Source of the DNA: Halosimplex rubrum
Lineage (GTDB): Archaea; Halobacteriota; Halobacteria; Halobacteriales; Haloarculaceae
Reading direction: 5' to 3'
Assembly: GCF_013415885.1 (NCBI RefSeq)
Contig: NZ_CP058910.1
Span: 3,100,001-3,164,000 of the forward strand
Length of the DNA stretch: 64,000 bases
Positions 8,765 through 16,930 of the stretch are shown here, piece by piece. Each line of letters starts with the position of its first letter. The stretch's first letter is position 1. A program made the position numbers and the translations under genes. The notes beneath the pieces are model-generated. The model made no database searches and was not told the DNA's origin. It worked only from the letters and a program-made list of their open reading frames with translations.

Positions 8765-9313
8765 ATGAGCACCCAGAAGCACGTTCTACAGGAGGCCGGT
8801 ACGGTCGAGGAGAACTCGCTGCGGCTCGAACGGGGGAAGGCCGAACAGATCGTCGAGGCGCTGAACGCGGACCTGGCGTCGACGTACGTGCTGTACCACC
8901 AGCTGAAGAAACACCACTGGAACGTGGAGGGCGCGGAGTTCCGCGACCTGCACGTCTTCCTGGGCGAGGCGGCCGACCACGCCGAGGAGGCGGCCGACGA
9001 GCTCGCCGAGCGGCTCCAGGCGCTCGGCGGGACGCCCGTCTCGAACCCGGTGAACATCGCCGAGACGGCGCCCGTCGAGTTCGAGGGCGACGACGTGTAC
9101 GACGTCCGCACGTCGCTGGAGCACGACCTCGCGATCTTCGGGGACAACATCGAGAGCCTCCGCGAGCACGTCGAGCTCGCGGCCGATCTGGGCGACCACG
9201 CCACCGCCGAGATCCTCCGCGAGGTCCTCGTCCAGGTCGAGGAGGACGCCCACCACGTCGAGCACTACCTCGAGGACGACACGCTGGTCACCCCGGAAGC
9301 CGCCGAGAAGTGA
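8765..9313 (+). CDS. dpsA: DNA-protecting ferritin DpsA
   Basis: 182 aa, closely similar in pattern to Halobacterium DpsA. The motif LYHQLKKHHWNVEGAEFRDL (about 43-62) supplies inter-subunit ferroxidase ligands, followed by FLGEAADHAEEAADELAERL and the C-terminal HHVEHYLEDDTLV. Dps proteins form 12-subunit shells that oxidise and store iron and protect DNA from hydroxyl radicals. MSTQK is chosen as start because a TATA box lies about 30 bp upstream and other DpsA proteins start the same way; an upstream in-frame ATG at 8723 precedes the TATA box. It converges on a small gene with a metal-regulator-type operator. Confidence 0.93.
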   Translation: MSTQKHVLQEAGTVEENSLRLERGKAEQIVEALNADLASTYVLYHQLKKHHWNVEGAEFRDLHVFLGEAADHAEEAADELAERLQALGGTPVSNPVNIAETAPVEFEGDDVYDVRTSLEHDLAIFGDNIESLREHVELAADLGDHATAEILREVLVQVEEDAHHVEHYLEDDTLVTPEAAEK

Positions 9314-9316
9314 GCG

Positions 9317-9511
9317 CTACTCTCGGATCTCGACCGTGAGGTCGGTCGCGATCCAGCCGTCGCCGTTGTCCGCCTCGACGAACACCGTTCGCGTCTCCGT
9401 CGCGGAGTGAGCGGCGATCTCGGGGCAGTCGGAGAAGTCCGGTTGCGCGTCCCCGTCGATCTCGTCGACCCGAGGGCGACCCCCCGCCGCCGACTCGTCC
9501 GTTGCTTCCAT
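9317..9511 (-). CDS. Small acidic protein, probably metal-regulated
   Basis: 64 aa with no recognised domain. The centre has PDFSDCPEIAAHS and the C-terminus is a short beta stretch (GWIATDLTVEIRE). It ends 3 bp from the dpsA stop in convergent orientation. Its promoter holds a perfect palindrome of the DtxR/SirR type between the TATA-like box and the start codon, so repression by an iron or manganese sensor is the likely control. Function unknown. Confidence 0.6.
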   Translation of the reverse strand: MEATDESAAGGRPRVDEIDGDAQPDFSDCPEIAAHSATETRTVFVEADNGDGWIATDLTVEIRE

Positions 9512-9518
9512 ATCCCGA

Positions 9519-9534
9519 TTTAGGCGAACCTAAA
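9519..9534. promoter_or_regulatory. DtxR/SirR-like operator palindrome
   Basis: TTTAGG-CGAA-CCTAAA is a perfect inverted repeat with 6-bp arms ending 8 bp before the start codon of the minus-strand gene at 9511. On that strand a TATA-like CTTATTTC follows at about 9535-9543, 28 bp from the ATG. The operator therefore lies between the TATA box and the start of a leaderless message. The TTAGG/CCTAA arms match the general DtxR-family pattern. Confidence 0.6.
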
Positions 9535-9644
9535 GAAATAAGCGTTGCGGTCGGTTTCGGTGTCCGGGAGCGGGGGCGGAACCGCTCGGCGGAACGTTCG
9601 TCCGGAGTCGGGGGATTGATTAACTCGCTCGCGTAGGCCAGACC

Positions 9645-10742
9645 ATGGATCCGCTCTCGGTCGGTCTCGTCGGTTGTGGTAACATCAGCTCCCGGTATCT
9701 CGCGGCGGACGACGTCCACGACGCCTTCGACCTGGTCGCTTGTGCCGACCTGGACGCGGAGCTGGCGCGCGAGACGGCCGCCGAACACGGGATCGAGGCG
9801 ATGGCGGTCGACGAGTTGCTCGACGACGACGCGGTGGAGGCGGTCGTCAACCTGACACCGCCGAGCGTCCACGCGGAGGTCATCACGAACGCGCTGGACG
9901 CGGGCAACCACGTCTACACGGAGAAGCCCTTCGCCACGACGCCCGAGGAAGTCGCGGCGATCCGCGACCGGGCCGCCGAATCCGGTCTGCTCGTCGGGTC
10001 GGCGCCCGACACGGTCCTCGGCGCGGGCCTCCAGACGGCACGGCAGGTCCTCGACGAGGGCCGCATCGGCGAGCCGGTCGGCGCGACCGCCCACTGGACG
10101 TCGCCCGGCCACGAGCTCTGGCACCCGAACCCCGACCTGTACTACCAGGAGGGCGGCGGCCCGCTGTTCGACATGGGGCCGTACTACCTCACGGCGCTCG
10201 TCTTTCTGCTCGGGAGCGCCGAGCGCGTGGCCGGCTCCGTCTCGCGGCCCCGCGAGACCCGGACGATCGGGAGCGACTCGCGGAAGGGCGAGGAGATCGA
10301 CGTGGAGGTGCCGACCCACGAGGCCGGCGTCGTCGACTTCGCGAGCGGCGCGACGGCGAACCTGCTGATGAGCTTCGACGTGGAGGCGTCGACGCTCCCC
10401 TCGCCCGCCTTCGAGATCTACGGGACCGAGGGGACCCTGGCGCTGCCGGACCCGAACCACTTCGAGGGACCGGTCCGGGTGCGCGACCACGCCGACGACG
10501 ACTGGGAGACGGTCCCGCTGACCCACGAGTACACGGCCGGTCGCGGCGCGGGAGTGGCGGACCTGGCGTTCGCCGTCCGCGGCGACTGGGAGCACCGCAC
10601 CGGTGGTGCGCTCGCCGGCCACGTCCTCGACGTGATGGCGGCCGTCCGCACGTCCTCGGCGGAGAGCGCGTTCGCGACCGTCGATTCCGACCCCGGCCGC
10701 CCCGCGCCGCTTCCCGCCGAGTTCCCCGACGTGGACCCGTAA
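9645..10742 (+). CDS. Gfo/Idh/MocA-family oxidoreductase
   Basis: 365 aa. N-terminal Rossmann domain with VGLVGCGNISSRY (6-18) and the family lysine motif YTEKPFATT at about 91. The C-terminal alpha/beta domain has GGGPLFDMGPYYLTALVFLL, where the family usually shows a GGG..D.G.H motif; here Tyr replaces the catalytic-region His. It is an NAD(P)-dependent sugar or inositol-type dehydrogenase of unknown substrate. A 133-bp promoter region separates it from the divergent metal-regulated gene. Confidence 0.8.
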   Translation: MDPLSVGLVGCGNISSRYLAADDVHDAFDLVACADLDAELARETAAEHGIEAMAVDELLDDDAVEAVVNLTPPSVHAEVITNALDAGNHVYTEKPFATTPEEVAAIRDRAAESGLLVGSAPDTVLGAGLQTARQVLDEGRIGEPVGATAHWTSPGHELWHPNPDLYYQEGGGPLFDMGPYYLTALVFLLGSAERVAGSVSRPRETRTIGSDSRKGEEIDVEVPTHEAGVVDFASGATANLLMSFDVEASTLPSPAFEIYGTEGTLALPDPNHFEGPVRVRDHADDDWETVPLTHEYTAGRGAGVADLAFAVRGDWEHRTGGALAGHVLDVMAAVRTSSAESAFATVDSDPGRPAPLPAEFPDVDP

Positions 10743-10822
10743 TCTTCGGGTCGGCCCGGTCCTGTCGGCCGCCTGTCGCGCGAGTGGTGACGTTTTTTCC
10801 GTCGGCCCCCGAAGGACGGGAC

Positions 10823-11548
10823 ATGGCAGACGACTCCTCGGACGAGGACCTTGCGCGGCTGGTGGCCGACCTCGTCCGGACGCTCCGCGAACTCGAGGAC
10901 GAACTGGAGCCCCCGCGGCCCGACGACGGGCCGCGCCTCCCGACGCCGCGGGACCTGCGCCGGTTCACCAGCGAGGTCGCTATCCCCGGGTTCATCCTGG
11001 TCCTGGAGACGAACATCCGCGCCCTGCGACTCCTCCAGCGCGCGTTGCGGCTCGCCGACGGCGCCGAGGGAGCGCGTCGGGAGACCGAACAGCTGCGCGA
11101 GCGGGCCAAATCGGCCAGCGAGTCGACGCTCTCGCGGCTCGACGAGGCGCTGGTCGGTCTCCAGGACGCCGTCGAGGGTCGGCCGAACGACGACGAGGCC
11201 GCCGAACTGCTCGACGACGCCCGCGAACTGCGCGCGGAGATCCAGCGCCGGATCCGGGAGAGTACCCCCTCCGAGGACGGGACAGACCCGGCCGCGACGG
11301 ACGCCCCCGACGAGCCGTCGCCGCTCGACGACGAGGGAGACGACACGGACGACGCCGCCTCGGTCGACGTGGACGCCGAACTGGAGTCGATAAAGCGCGA
11401 CCTCGACGAGTTGCCCGGTGCCGGGGACGATCCCACCGACGGCGAGGGCGACGACTCGGGCAACGACGGCGGCGACGGGAGCGACGACGGGTCGTCCCCG
11501 GACACCTCGTCGAGCGACGACCGCCCCGACGGCTCCGACCGCGAGTAG
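10823..11548 (+). CDS. Haloarchaeal hypothetical protein with helical core and disordered acidic tail
   Basis: 241 aa from the ATG 80 bp after the oxidoreductase. Residues about 8-35 are an amphipathic helix (LARLVADLVRTLRELEDEL), followed by RDLRRFTSEVAIPGFILVL, a conserved hydrophobic segment, then heptad-like helices. From about residue 150 on the chain is almost entirely D, S, G, E and T. The core pattern occurs widely in haloarchaea, but I do not know its role. A membrane-peripheral or coiled-coil assembly function is only a guess. Confidence 0.55.
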   Translation: MADDSSDEDLARLVADLVRTLRELEDELEPPRPDDGPRLPTPRDLRRFTSEVAIPGFILVLETNIRALRLLQRALRLADGAEGARRETEQLRERAKSASESTLSRLDEALVGLQDAVEGRPNDDEAAELLDDARELRAEIQRRIRESTPSEDGTDPAATDAPDEPSPLDDEGDDTDDAASVDVDAELESIKRDLDELPGAGDDPTDGEGDDSGNDGGDGSDDGSSPDTSSSDDRPDGSDRE

Positions 11549-11665
11549 CCCGCGCCCGTCGAACGGGTTCTCCCGCCTCGTCGAACGGGTTTCCCCACGG
11601 CCCGAAACTCCGAACGGTACCGCCGAACGGCCGTTCGAGTTAGAGTATGTGAAAAAACATAATGA

Positions 11666-11673
11666 TTTATTAT
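11666..11673 (+). promoter_or_regulatory. TATA box for the gene at 11700
   Basis: TTTATTAT centred about 30 bp before the ATG at 11700 within an AT-rich island (11641-11690), the expected place for a leaderless start. Confidence 0.55.
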
Positions 11674-11699
11674 CCGCGGCGTGTATACTCCGAGTACCC

Positions 11700-12188
11700 A
11701 TGACGCCAACCGAGCGGCGGGGGGACCGGCGCGTCGTGCTGTCGCTCAGGGAGACGCTCCCGGAGCCGGCGGCGCGCCAGCGAGACCGGCTCGCGGACAG
11801 ACTGCGCGAACTCGAGGCGGCGGGGCAGGTCGACTCGTTCGAGGTGACGACCTGTCCGAAGCGCATCCGCCGCGAGGACCCCGCGGACGTAGCGGCGCGG
11901 GACCGCTACCTGACGTTCTCGCGGTGGGCGCGCGACCGCGGCGCGCGCTTGCGGCCGTTTTTCGCGACGCGCGAGTGCTACGCCCCGGACACCGGCGAGC
12001 TGTGCGACTGGCTGGTCTTCCCCGCGATCACCCTCGCCGTCTACGACGAGGGCGACCTCGCCGCCGTCTACCCGCACGCGGCGGGCGAGGAGTACCGCTC
12101 GGTAGCGGATGGGTTGTCTGCCCTCGCCGGGGACGCGCGCGGTTCAGTCGACGACCGCGACCGAGCACCCATCGCGTCGGCCGACTGA
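11700..12188 (+). CDS. Conserved haloarchaeal protein of unknown function
   Basis: 162 aa. The first third predicts a helical region (RQRDRLADRLRELEAAG) followed by TTCPKRIRREDP and a segment ending FATRECYAPDTGELCDWLVFPAI. Cysteines at CP, ECY and LCDW could bind metal, but no clear zinc motif is formed. The single TATA box upstream suggests a monocistronic leaderless mRNA. I cannot assign a function. 116 bp of sequence without a visible gene separates it from the convergent DUF35 gene. Confidence 0.5.
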   Translation: MTPTERRGDRRVVLSLRETLPEPAARQRDRLADRLRELEAAGQVDSFEVTTCPKRIRREDPADVAARDRYLTFSRWARDRGARLRPFFATRECYAPDTGELCDWLVFPAITLAVYDEGDLAAVYPHAAGEEYRSVADGLSALAGDARGSVDDRDRAPIASAD

Positions 12189-12304
12189 CCCCCTGCTGTC
12201 AGCCACCCCGACCCACCACCCCTGCCACCCCGGCGGGATGGACCGGCCTCTCGCCGGTCCGGATTCTCCGCGAACGCTTCGAACAGGTGCCGGTCCGCGC
12301 GCGG

Positions 12305-12682
12305 CTACACCGGCTCGAACCGATAGCCGTCCCAGTCCTGACTCTCCGGGACCTTGATACCCGCCTCGGGGTCCCGAAGCTCCTCGACGTAGACCGGTTC
12401 GACCGCGTCGCCCGTCTCGACCGCCTCGGTCGTGACCTGCCCGACCGCGCGGACGTAGTCGTCCGCGAGGTCCGCCTCGGCGAGGTCGAACTGGACGATC
12501 GCAATGGTGTTCGGCGCCCGCACGCCGGGCGGCGTCGCCGTGGACTTCGTCCAGGTGACGACCTCGCCGGTCCGCTCAGTGAGATCGAGCGTCTCGGTCT
12601 GTTTCGCGCCACAGACCGGGCACAGCGTGTGTCCGGGGTACGTGACGTGGCCGTTCTCGCAGACGTAGGCGTCGAAGCTCAT
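12305..12682 (-). CDS. DUF35 zinc-ribbon/OB-fold protein, thiolase partner subunit
   Basis: 125 aa. The N-terminus has CENGHVTYPGHTLCPVCG, a rubredoxin-like zinc ribbon, followed by an OB fold, the layout of DUF35 proteins. These form complexes with thiolases and are the small (beta) subunit of haloarchaeal beta-ketothiolases, where they appear to channel CoA or intermediates. Its start overlaps the thiolase stop by 4 bp, which fits equimolar coupled synthesis. Confidence 0.8.
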   Translation of the reverse strand: MSFDAYVCENGHVTYPGHTLCPVCGAKQTETLDLTERTGEVVTWTKSTATPPGVRAPNTIAIVQFDLAEADLADDYVRAVGQVTTEAVETGDAVEPVYVEELRDPEAGIKVPESQDWDGYRFEPV

Positions 12683-13830
12683 CGTCCGGCCTCCATGACG
12701 GTAGTGATGACGCAGTTCCCGAACCCGCCGACGTTGCAGGCGAGGGCGGTGTCGGCCTCGACCTGTCGCGGTCCCGCTTCGCCGACGAGCTGTTTGTATA
12801 TCTCGTAGCCCTGTGCGACCCCGCTCGCACCGAGCGGGTGCCCCTTCGACTTGAGCCCGCCCGAGGTGTTGATCGGCAGTTCGCCGTCCCGCTCGGTGCG
12901 GCTCTCTTCCATCTGCTTCCAGGCCTCGCCGTGCTCGGCGAAGCCACAGCCCTCCATCTGGAGGAACTCCAGGATGGTGAACATGTCGTGTAACTCCGCC
13001 ACGTCGATGTCCTCGGGGCCGAGCCCGGCCATCTCGTAGGCCTGGTCGCTGGAGTCGACGACGCCGCCCATCACGGTGGGGTCGTCGCGTTCGTGAACGA
13101 CGTGGGTGTCCGTCGCGCCCGCGATGCCCGAGATCACGGCGTAGTCGTCCGTGATCTCCTGTGCGCGCTCCTCGGTGGTGAACACCATCCCCGCGCTCCC
13201 GTCGGTGATCGGACAGAAGTCGTACAGCCGGAGGGGGTCGGCGACGATGGGGCTCTCCAGCGCGGTCTCCTCGGTGATCTCCTTGCGGAACTGCGCGTGG
13301 GGGTTGTCGACGCCGTTCTTGTGGTTCTTGACGGCAACTTTCGCCAGCGAGTCCCGCGGCGCGTCGAACCGTTCGAGGTAGTGCCGCGCGGTCATGCCCG
13401 CGAACGACGGCAGCGTCAGGCCGTGCTTGTACTCGGCGGGATGGGTGATCGAGGCGATGATGTCCGTCGACTCGGCGGTCGAGCGGTGGGTCATCTTCTC
13501 GCCCCCCACGAGCAGGGTCATGTCGCTGGCGCCCGAGGCCACCGACTGCCACGCCTCGTAGATGCCGGCGCCGCCCGACGAGGAGGTCTGGTCGACCCGC
13601 TCGCTGTAGGCGGGCATCACGCCCAGGTCGTGTGCGAGGGCGTTCATGATCCCGCCTTGGCCCTCGAACTCGCCGCTGGCCATGTTCGAGACGTAGAGGT
13701 GCTCCACGTCGTCGGGGGCGACGCCGGCGTCGTCGAGCGCGGCCTCGCCCGCCTGGGCGATCAGCTCCTGTATCCAGGCGTCGCGCTCGCCGAAGTTCGT
13801 CATCGACGCGCCGATCACTGCGACTGTCAT
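12679..13830 (-). CDS. Haloarchaeal-type beta-ketothiolase, large subunit (Ser nucleophile)
   Basis: 383 aa thiolase fold. At the nucleophile elbow the sequence is DQTSSSGGAG (80-89), so serine takes the place of the usual cysteine. This is known for haloarchaeal PhaA/BktB alpha subunits, which use a Ser-His-His triad. The other active-site blocks are KSKGHPLGASG and ACNVGGFGNC. It would condense acetyl-CoA with acetyl- or propionyl-CoA, or act in reverse. Together with the DUF35 subunit and upstream pccB/phaB genes it points to PHA precursor or propionyl-CoA metabolism. A SCP-x-type thiolase role is the alternative. Confidence 0.8.
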   Translation of the reverse strand: MTVAVIGASMTNFGERDAWIQELIAQAGEAALDDAGVAPDDVEHLYVSNMASGEFEGQGGIMNALAHDLGVMPAYSERVDQTSSSGGAGIYEAWQSVASGASDMTLLVGGEKMTHRSTAESTDIIASITHPAEYKHGLTLPSFAGMTARHYLERFDAPRDSLAKVAVKNHKNGVDNPHAQFRKEITEETALESPIVADPLRLYDFCPITDGSAGMVFTTEERAQEITDDYAVISGIAGATDTHVVHERDDPTVMGGVVDSSDQAYEMAGLGPEDIDVAELHDMFTILEFLQMEGCGFAEHGEAWKQMEESRTERDGELPINTSGGLKSKGHPLGASGVAQGYEIYKQLVGEAGPRQVEADTALACNVGGFGNCVITTVMEAGR

Positions 13831-13923
13831 GTGCGGGTACTCGGAGGGCTGTAATGTGGGTGTTACGGTGGCGAGAGTCGCCGGCGGGCCGGGACGGTGC
13901 GACCCGCTCCCGGGAGACGCCCC

Positions 13924-14271
13924 TCAGTAGAACGACCGAGCGCTGGCCTTCCACTCCTCGCCCTCGCGCACGTCTTTCGGCCAGCGGCTCCGCCCCATCG
14001 ACTTCATCCGCCCGGCGAGCTTCCAGGCGTCCGCCCGGTCCGGTTCGTCGTCATCGGCGGCCGCGGCGGCCGCCGCGACCTGCCGGTCGTGGAGGTGGGC
14101 ACCGACCGCCGAGGCGATGGCCGCGGCTTCGGCCTCGTCGGCGTCGGCGGGGATCGACAGCGACGCCTCGTCGCCGCCGACGGTGAGCGTCACCGTCTCG
14201 GCGTCGGATCCGTCGGTCGCCGCCTCACCGGCGTTCGATTCCTCGCCGTCTGAGAGCGCTGATTCGGCCAT
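13924..14271 (-). CDS. pccX: Propionyl-CoA carboxylase small subunit PccX-like
   Basis: 115 aa. A Glu/Asp/Ala-rich N-terminal half precedes a helix rich in Ala (IASAVGAHLHDRQVAAAAAA). The C-terminus AWKLAGRMKSMGRSRWP resembles the short Trp/Arg motif of acyl-CoA carboxylase epsilon subunits. In Haloferax a third small subunit, PccX, is needed with PccA and PccB. The gene directly follows pccB with a 1-bp overlap, consistent with that role. Sequence conservation is low, so position carries much of the call. Confidence 0.7.
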   Translation of the reverse strand: MAESALSDGEESNAGEAATDGSDAETVTLTVGGDEASLSIPADADEAEAAAIASAVGAHLHDRQVAAAAAAADDDEPDRADAWKLAGRMKSMGRSRWPKDVREGEEWKASARSFY

Positions 14272-15878
14272 TACAGTGGGATGTTGCCGTGGTCTTTCGG
14301 CGGGCTGTCCTCGCGCTTGCGTTCGAGCATCTCCAGGTCGGAGATCAGGCGCTTGCGCGTGTCCGTCGGTTCGATCACGTCGTCGAGGTAGCCGCGTCTG
14401 GCGGGGCCGTACGGGTGGGCGAACTCCTCGCGGAACTCGTCCATCAGCTCCTGGCGGCGGGCGTCGGTGTCCTCGGCCTGCTGGAGTTCGTCGCGGTAGA
14501 GGATGTTGACGGCGCCTCGCGGGCCGAGCACGGCCATCTCCGAGCCGGGCCAGGCGTAGTTCACGTCCGAGCCGAGGAACTTCGAGGACATGACGATGTA
14601 GGCGCCGCCGTAGGCCTTCCGGACCACCACGGAGAGCAGCGGCACCGTCGCCTCGGCGTAGGCGTAGATGAGCTTCGCGCCCCGGCGGATGATGCCGTTG
14701 TGCTCCTGGTCGGTCCCGGGCATGAACCCCGGCACGTCCACGAGCGAGACGATAGGGACGTTGAACGAGTCGCAGGTGCGGATAAAGCGCGCGGCCTTCT
14801 CCGAGGCGTCGATGTCGAGAGTGCCCGCGCTGACGCGGGGCTGGTTGGCCACGATCCCGACCACGCGCCCGTCCATGCGGGCGTAGCCGACGACGACGTT
14901 GCGCGCCCAGTTCTCGTGGACCTCGAAGAAGGAGTCCTCGTCGACGACGCGGTCGATCACCTGCGTCATGTCGTAGGGCTTGCGCGGCGCCTCCGGGACG
15001 ATATCGGTGATCCCGTCGAGTTCGCGGTCGGGGTCGTCCCAGGAAGCGACCCGCGGCGGGTCCTCCATGTTGTTCTGCGGGAGGTACGACAGCAGGCGCC
15101 GGATGTCGTCCAGCGCCGCCTCCTCGTCCTCGCAGGCGAAGTGGGCGACGCCCGATTTCGTGGAGTGGGAGCCCGCGCCGCCGAGTTCCTCCTTCGACAC
15201 CTGCTCGCCGGTGACCGTCTCGATCACGTCCGGGCCGGTGATGAACATGTGGGAGGTGTCCTGCACCATGAACGTGAAGTCCGTCAGCGCCGGGGAGTAC
15301 GTCGCGCCGCCGGCGCAGGGCCCCATGATCGCCGAGATCTGGGGGATCATCCCCGAGGCCTTGGTGTTGCGCTCGAAGATCTTGGCGAACCCGACCAGCG
15401 AGTCGACGCCCTCCTGGATGCGCGCGCCGCCGGAGTCGTTGAGCCCGACCACCGGGACGCCGGCGTCGACGGCCCGGTCCATTACTTTGCAGATCTTCTC
15501 GGCGACCACCTCGCCGACGGAGCCGCCGAGGACGGTGAAGTCGTGGGCGAAGACGAACACCTTTCGCCCGTTCACGTCGCCGTAGCCGGTGACGACGGCG
15601 TCACCGGGGAACTCCTTCTCGTCCATCCCGAAGTTGGTCGAGCGGTGCTCGACGAAGGCGTCGACTTCGGTGAACGTGCCGTCGTCGAGGAGGTACTCGA
15701 CGCGCTCGTGGGCGGTCATCTTCCCGCGGGCGTGCTGGCGTTCGATGCGCTCTTCGCCGCCGCCGACCCGCGACGCCTCGCGGCGTCGGCGAAGCTCTTC
15801 GATGGCCGTCTCCTCGCTGTCCTCGCCCGCGTCGACTGTGTCCGTCTCTGTCGTGTCGTCTGTCTCTTCCTGGCTCAT
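14271..15878 (-). CDS. pccB: Propionyl/acyl-CoA carboxylase carboxyltransferase subunit
   Basis: 535 aa, with a disordered acidic start of about 25 residues. It has the two crotonase-like carboxyltransferase halves: ARGKMTAHERVEYLLD, GLNDSGGARIQEGVDSL and GPCAGGATYSPALTDF in the first, and LVDVPGFMPGTDQEHNGIIR and KAYGGAYIVMSSK in the second, including the oxyanion-hole glycines. It transfers carboxyl from carboxybiotin to propionyl-CoA. The biotin carboxylase subunit (PccA) is not in the window. It lies 1 bp after the phaB-like gene and overlaps pccX. Confidence 0.9.
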   Translation of the reverse strand: MSQEETDDTTETDTVDAGEDSEETAIEELRRRREASRVGGGEERIERQHARGKMTAHERVEYLLDDGTFTEVDAFVEHRSTNFGMDEKEFPGDAVVTGYGDVNGRKVFVFAHDFTVLGGSVGEVVAEKICKVMDRAVDAGVPVVGLNDSGGARIQEGVDSLVGFAKIFERNTKASGMIPQISAIMGPCAGGATYSPALTDFTFMVQDTSHMFITGPDVIETVTGEQVSKEELGGAGSHSTKSGVAHFACEDEEAALDDIRRLLSYLPQNNMEDPPRVASWDDPDRELDGITDIVPEAPRKPYDMTQVIDRVVDEDSFFEVHENWARNVVVGYARMDGRVVGIVANQPRVSAGTLDIDASEKAARFIRTCDSFNVPIVSLVDVPGFMPGTDQEHNGIIRRGAKLIYAYAEATVPLLSVVVRKAYGGAYIVMSSKFLGSDVNYAWPGSEMAVLGPRGAVNILYRDELQQAEDTDARRQELMDEFREEFAHPYGPARRGYLDDVIEPTDTRKRLISDLEMLERKREDSPPKDHGNIPL

Positions 15879-15879
15879 C

Positions 15880-16623
15880 TCACCACTCCATGCCGCCGTT
15901 GACGCCGATGACCTGTCCGGTCATGTAACTCGACTCCTCGCTGGCGACGAACGAGACGATACCGCAGATGTCTTCGACCGTCGCGAAGCGGTTGAGCGGT
16001 ATCTCACGGAGGATCTTCTCCTGCACTCGTTCGGGTACCTCCTCCAGCATGTCGGTCGCGACGAACCCCGGGGCGATGCAGTTTGCGGTCGATCCCGACG
16101 AGGCCATCTCCAGCGCGAGCGTGCGCGTGAAGCCGAACAGACCCGACTTCGTCGTCGCGTAGTTGGCCTGCCCGTAGTTGCCCTGCTGGCCGACGACCGA
16201 CGAGATGTTGATCAGCCGGCCGTGGCGTGACTCCTTGACGTCGTCGAAAAACGTCTTCGTGCAGTTGTAGACGCCGCCGAGGTTCACGTCGATGACGGCG
16301 TCCCAGTCCTCGCGGGTCATGTGCTCGAACTTCTTGTCGACGGTGATGCCGGCGTTGTTGACGAGCACGTCGACGGGCCCGAAGGCGTCGACGATCTCCT
16401 CGCGCATCGCCTGCACCTCGTCGAAGTCGGACACGTCGGCCTGGGCGGCGACCGCCCGTCCCCCCTCGTCCTCGATGGACTCGACGACCGCCCGGGCCTC
16501 CGCCGCCGACGAGCGGTAGTTGACCACCACGTCCGCGCCGCGGTCGGCGAGGTCCTCGGCGATACCTTTCCCGATGCCGCGGGAACTCCCCGTGACGAGG
16601 CAGGTCTGGCCCTCCAGGTTCAT
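15880..16623 (-). CDS. phaB: Acetoacetyl-CoA reductase / 3-oxoacyl reductase (SDR)
   Basis: 247 aa classical short-chain dehydrogenase. TGSSRGIG at 11-18 binds NADPH, NNAG sits near 90, and the catalytic Ser-Tyr-Lys is in INISSV...NYATTKSG. The C-terminus SSYMTGQVIGVNGGMEW is typical of PhaB/FabG. In this context (pccB, pccX, thiolase) reduction of 3-ketoacyl-CoA for PHA is more likely than fatty-acid synthesis, which haloarchaea lack. It is the first gene of a leftward unit with pccB and pccX. Confidence 0.8.
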   Translation of the reverse strand: MNLEGQTCLVTGSSRGIGKGIAEDLADRGADVVVNYRSSAAEARAVVESIEDEGGRAVAAQADVSDFDEVQAMREEIVDAFGPVDVLVNNAGITVDKKFEHMTREDWDAVIDVNLGGVYNCTKTFFDDVKESRHGRLINISSVVGQQGNYGQANYATTKSGLFGFTRTLALEMASSGSTANCIAPGFVATDMLEEVPERVQEKILREIPLNRFATVEDICGIVSFVASEESSYMTGQVIGVNGGMEW

Positions 16624-16930
16624 CGCCCCGCCCTCCGTTCGCGACGGTCCCGATTCATGTGATACAGTGGCCCCCGGAGACGGGTTAATAGTTCCCCTTG
16701 CAACGGTTACATAATTCGTCGGTAGTGTCGACGGTCGTCACAGACGGAAGCCGACTGAATGCGATTCAGTGTCGTTGAAATCGCCGAAACCGAGTTCCGG
16801 GTGTTCGTTCTGTCACGATTTCGTTCCCACGTGGGTATCGAGGGCGTCGACGACGGTTCGGCCGGGCGCTATCGGTGAATCCCCGGGCGTCCGACGGTCG
16901 TCCGGGCGGTGGCCGGGACCGTCGGTGGCG
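16624..16930. other. Intergenic region with 17-bp palindrome
   Basis: No gene is visible in these 307 bp. ACTGAAT-GCG-ATTCAGT at 16754-16770 is a perfect 7-bp inverted repeat, 131 bp upstream of the phaB-like start and beyond the stop of the regulator gene. It may be an operator for the phaB-pcc unit or a terminator hairpin of the regulator. An ATTAAC-like box lies near 16681-16697. Confidence 0.4.
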
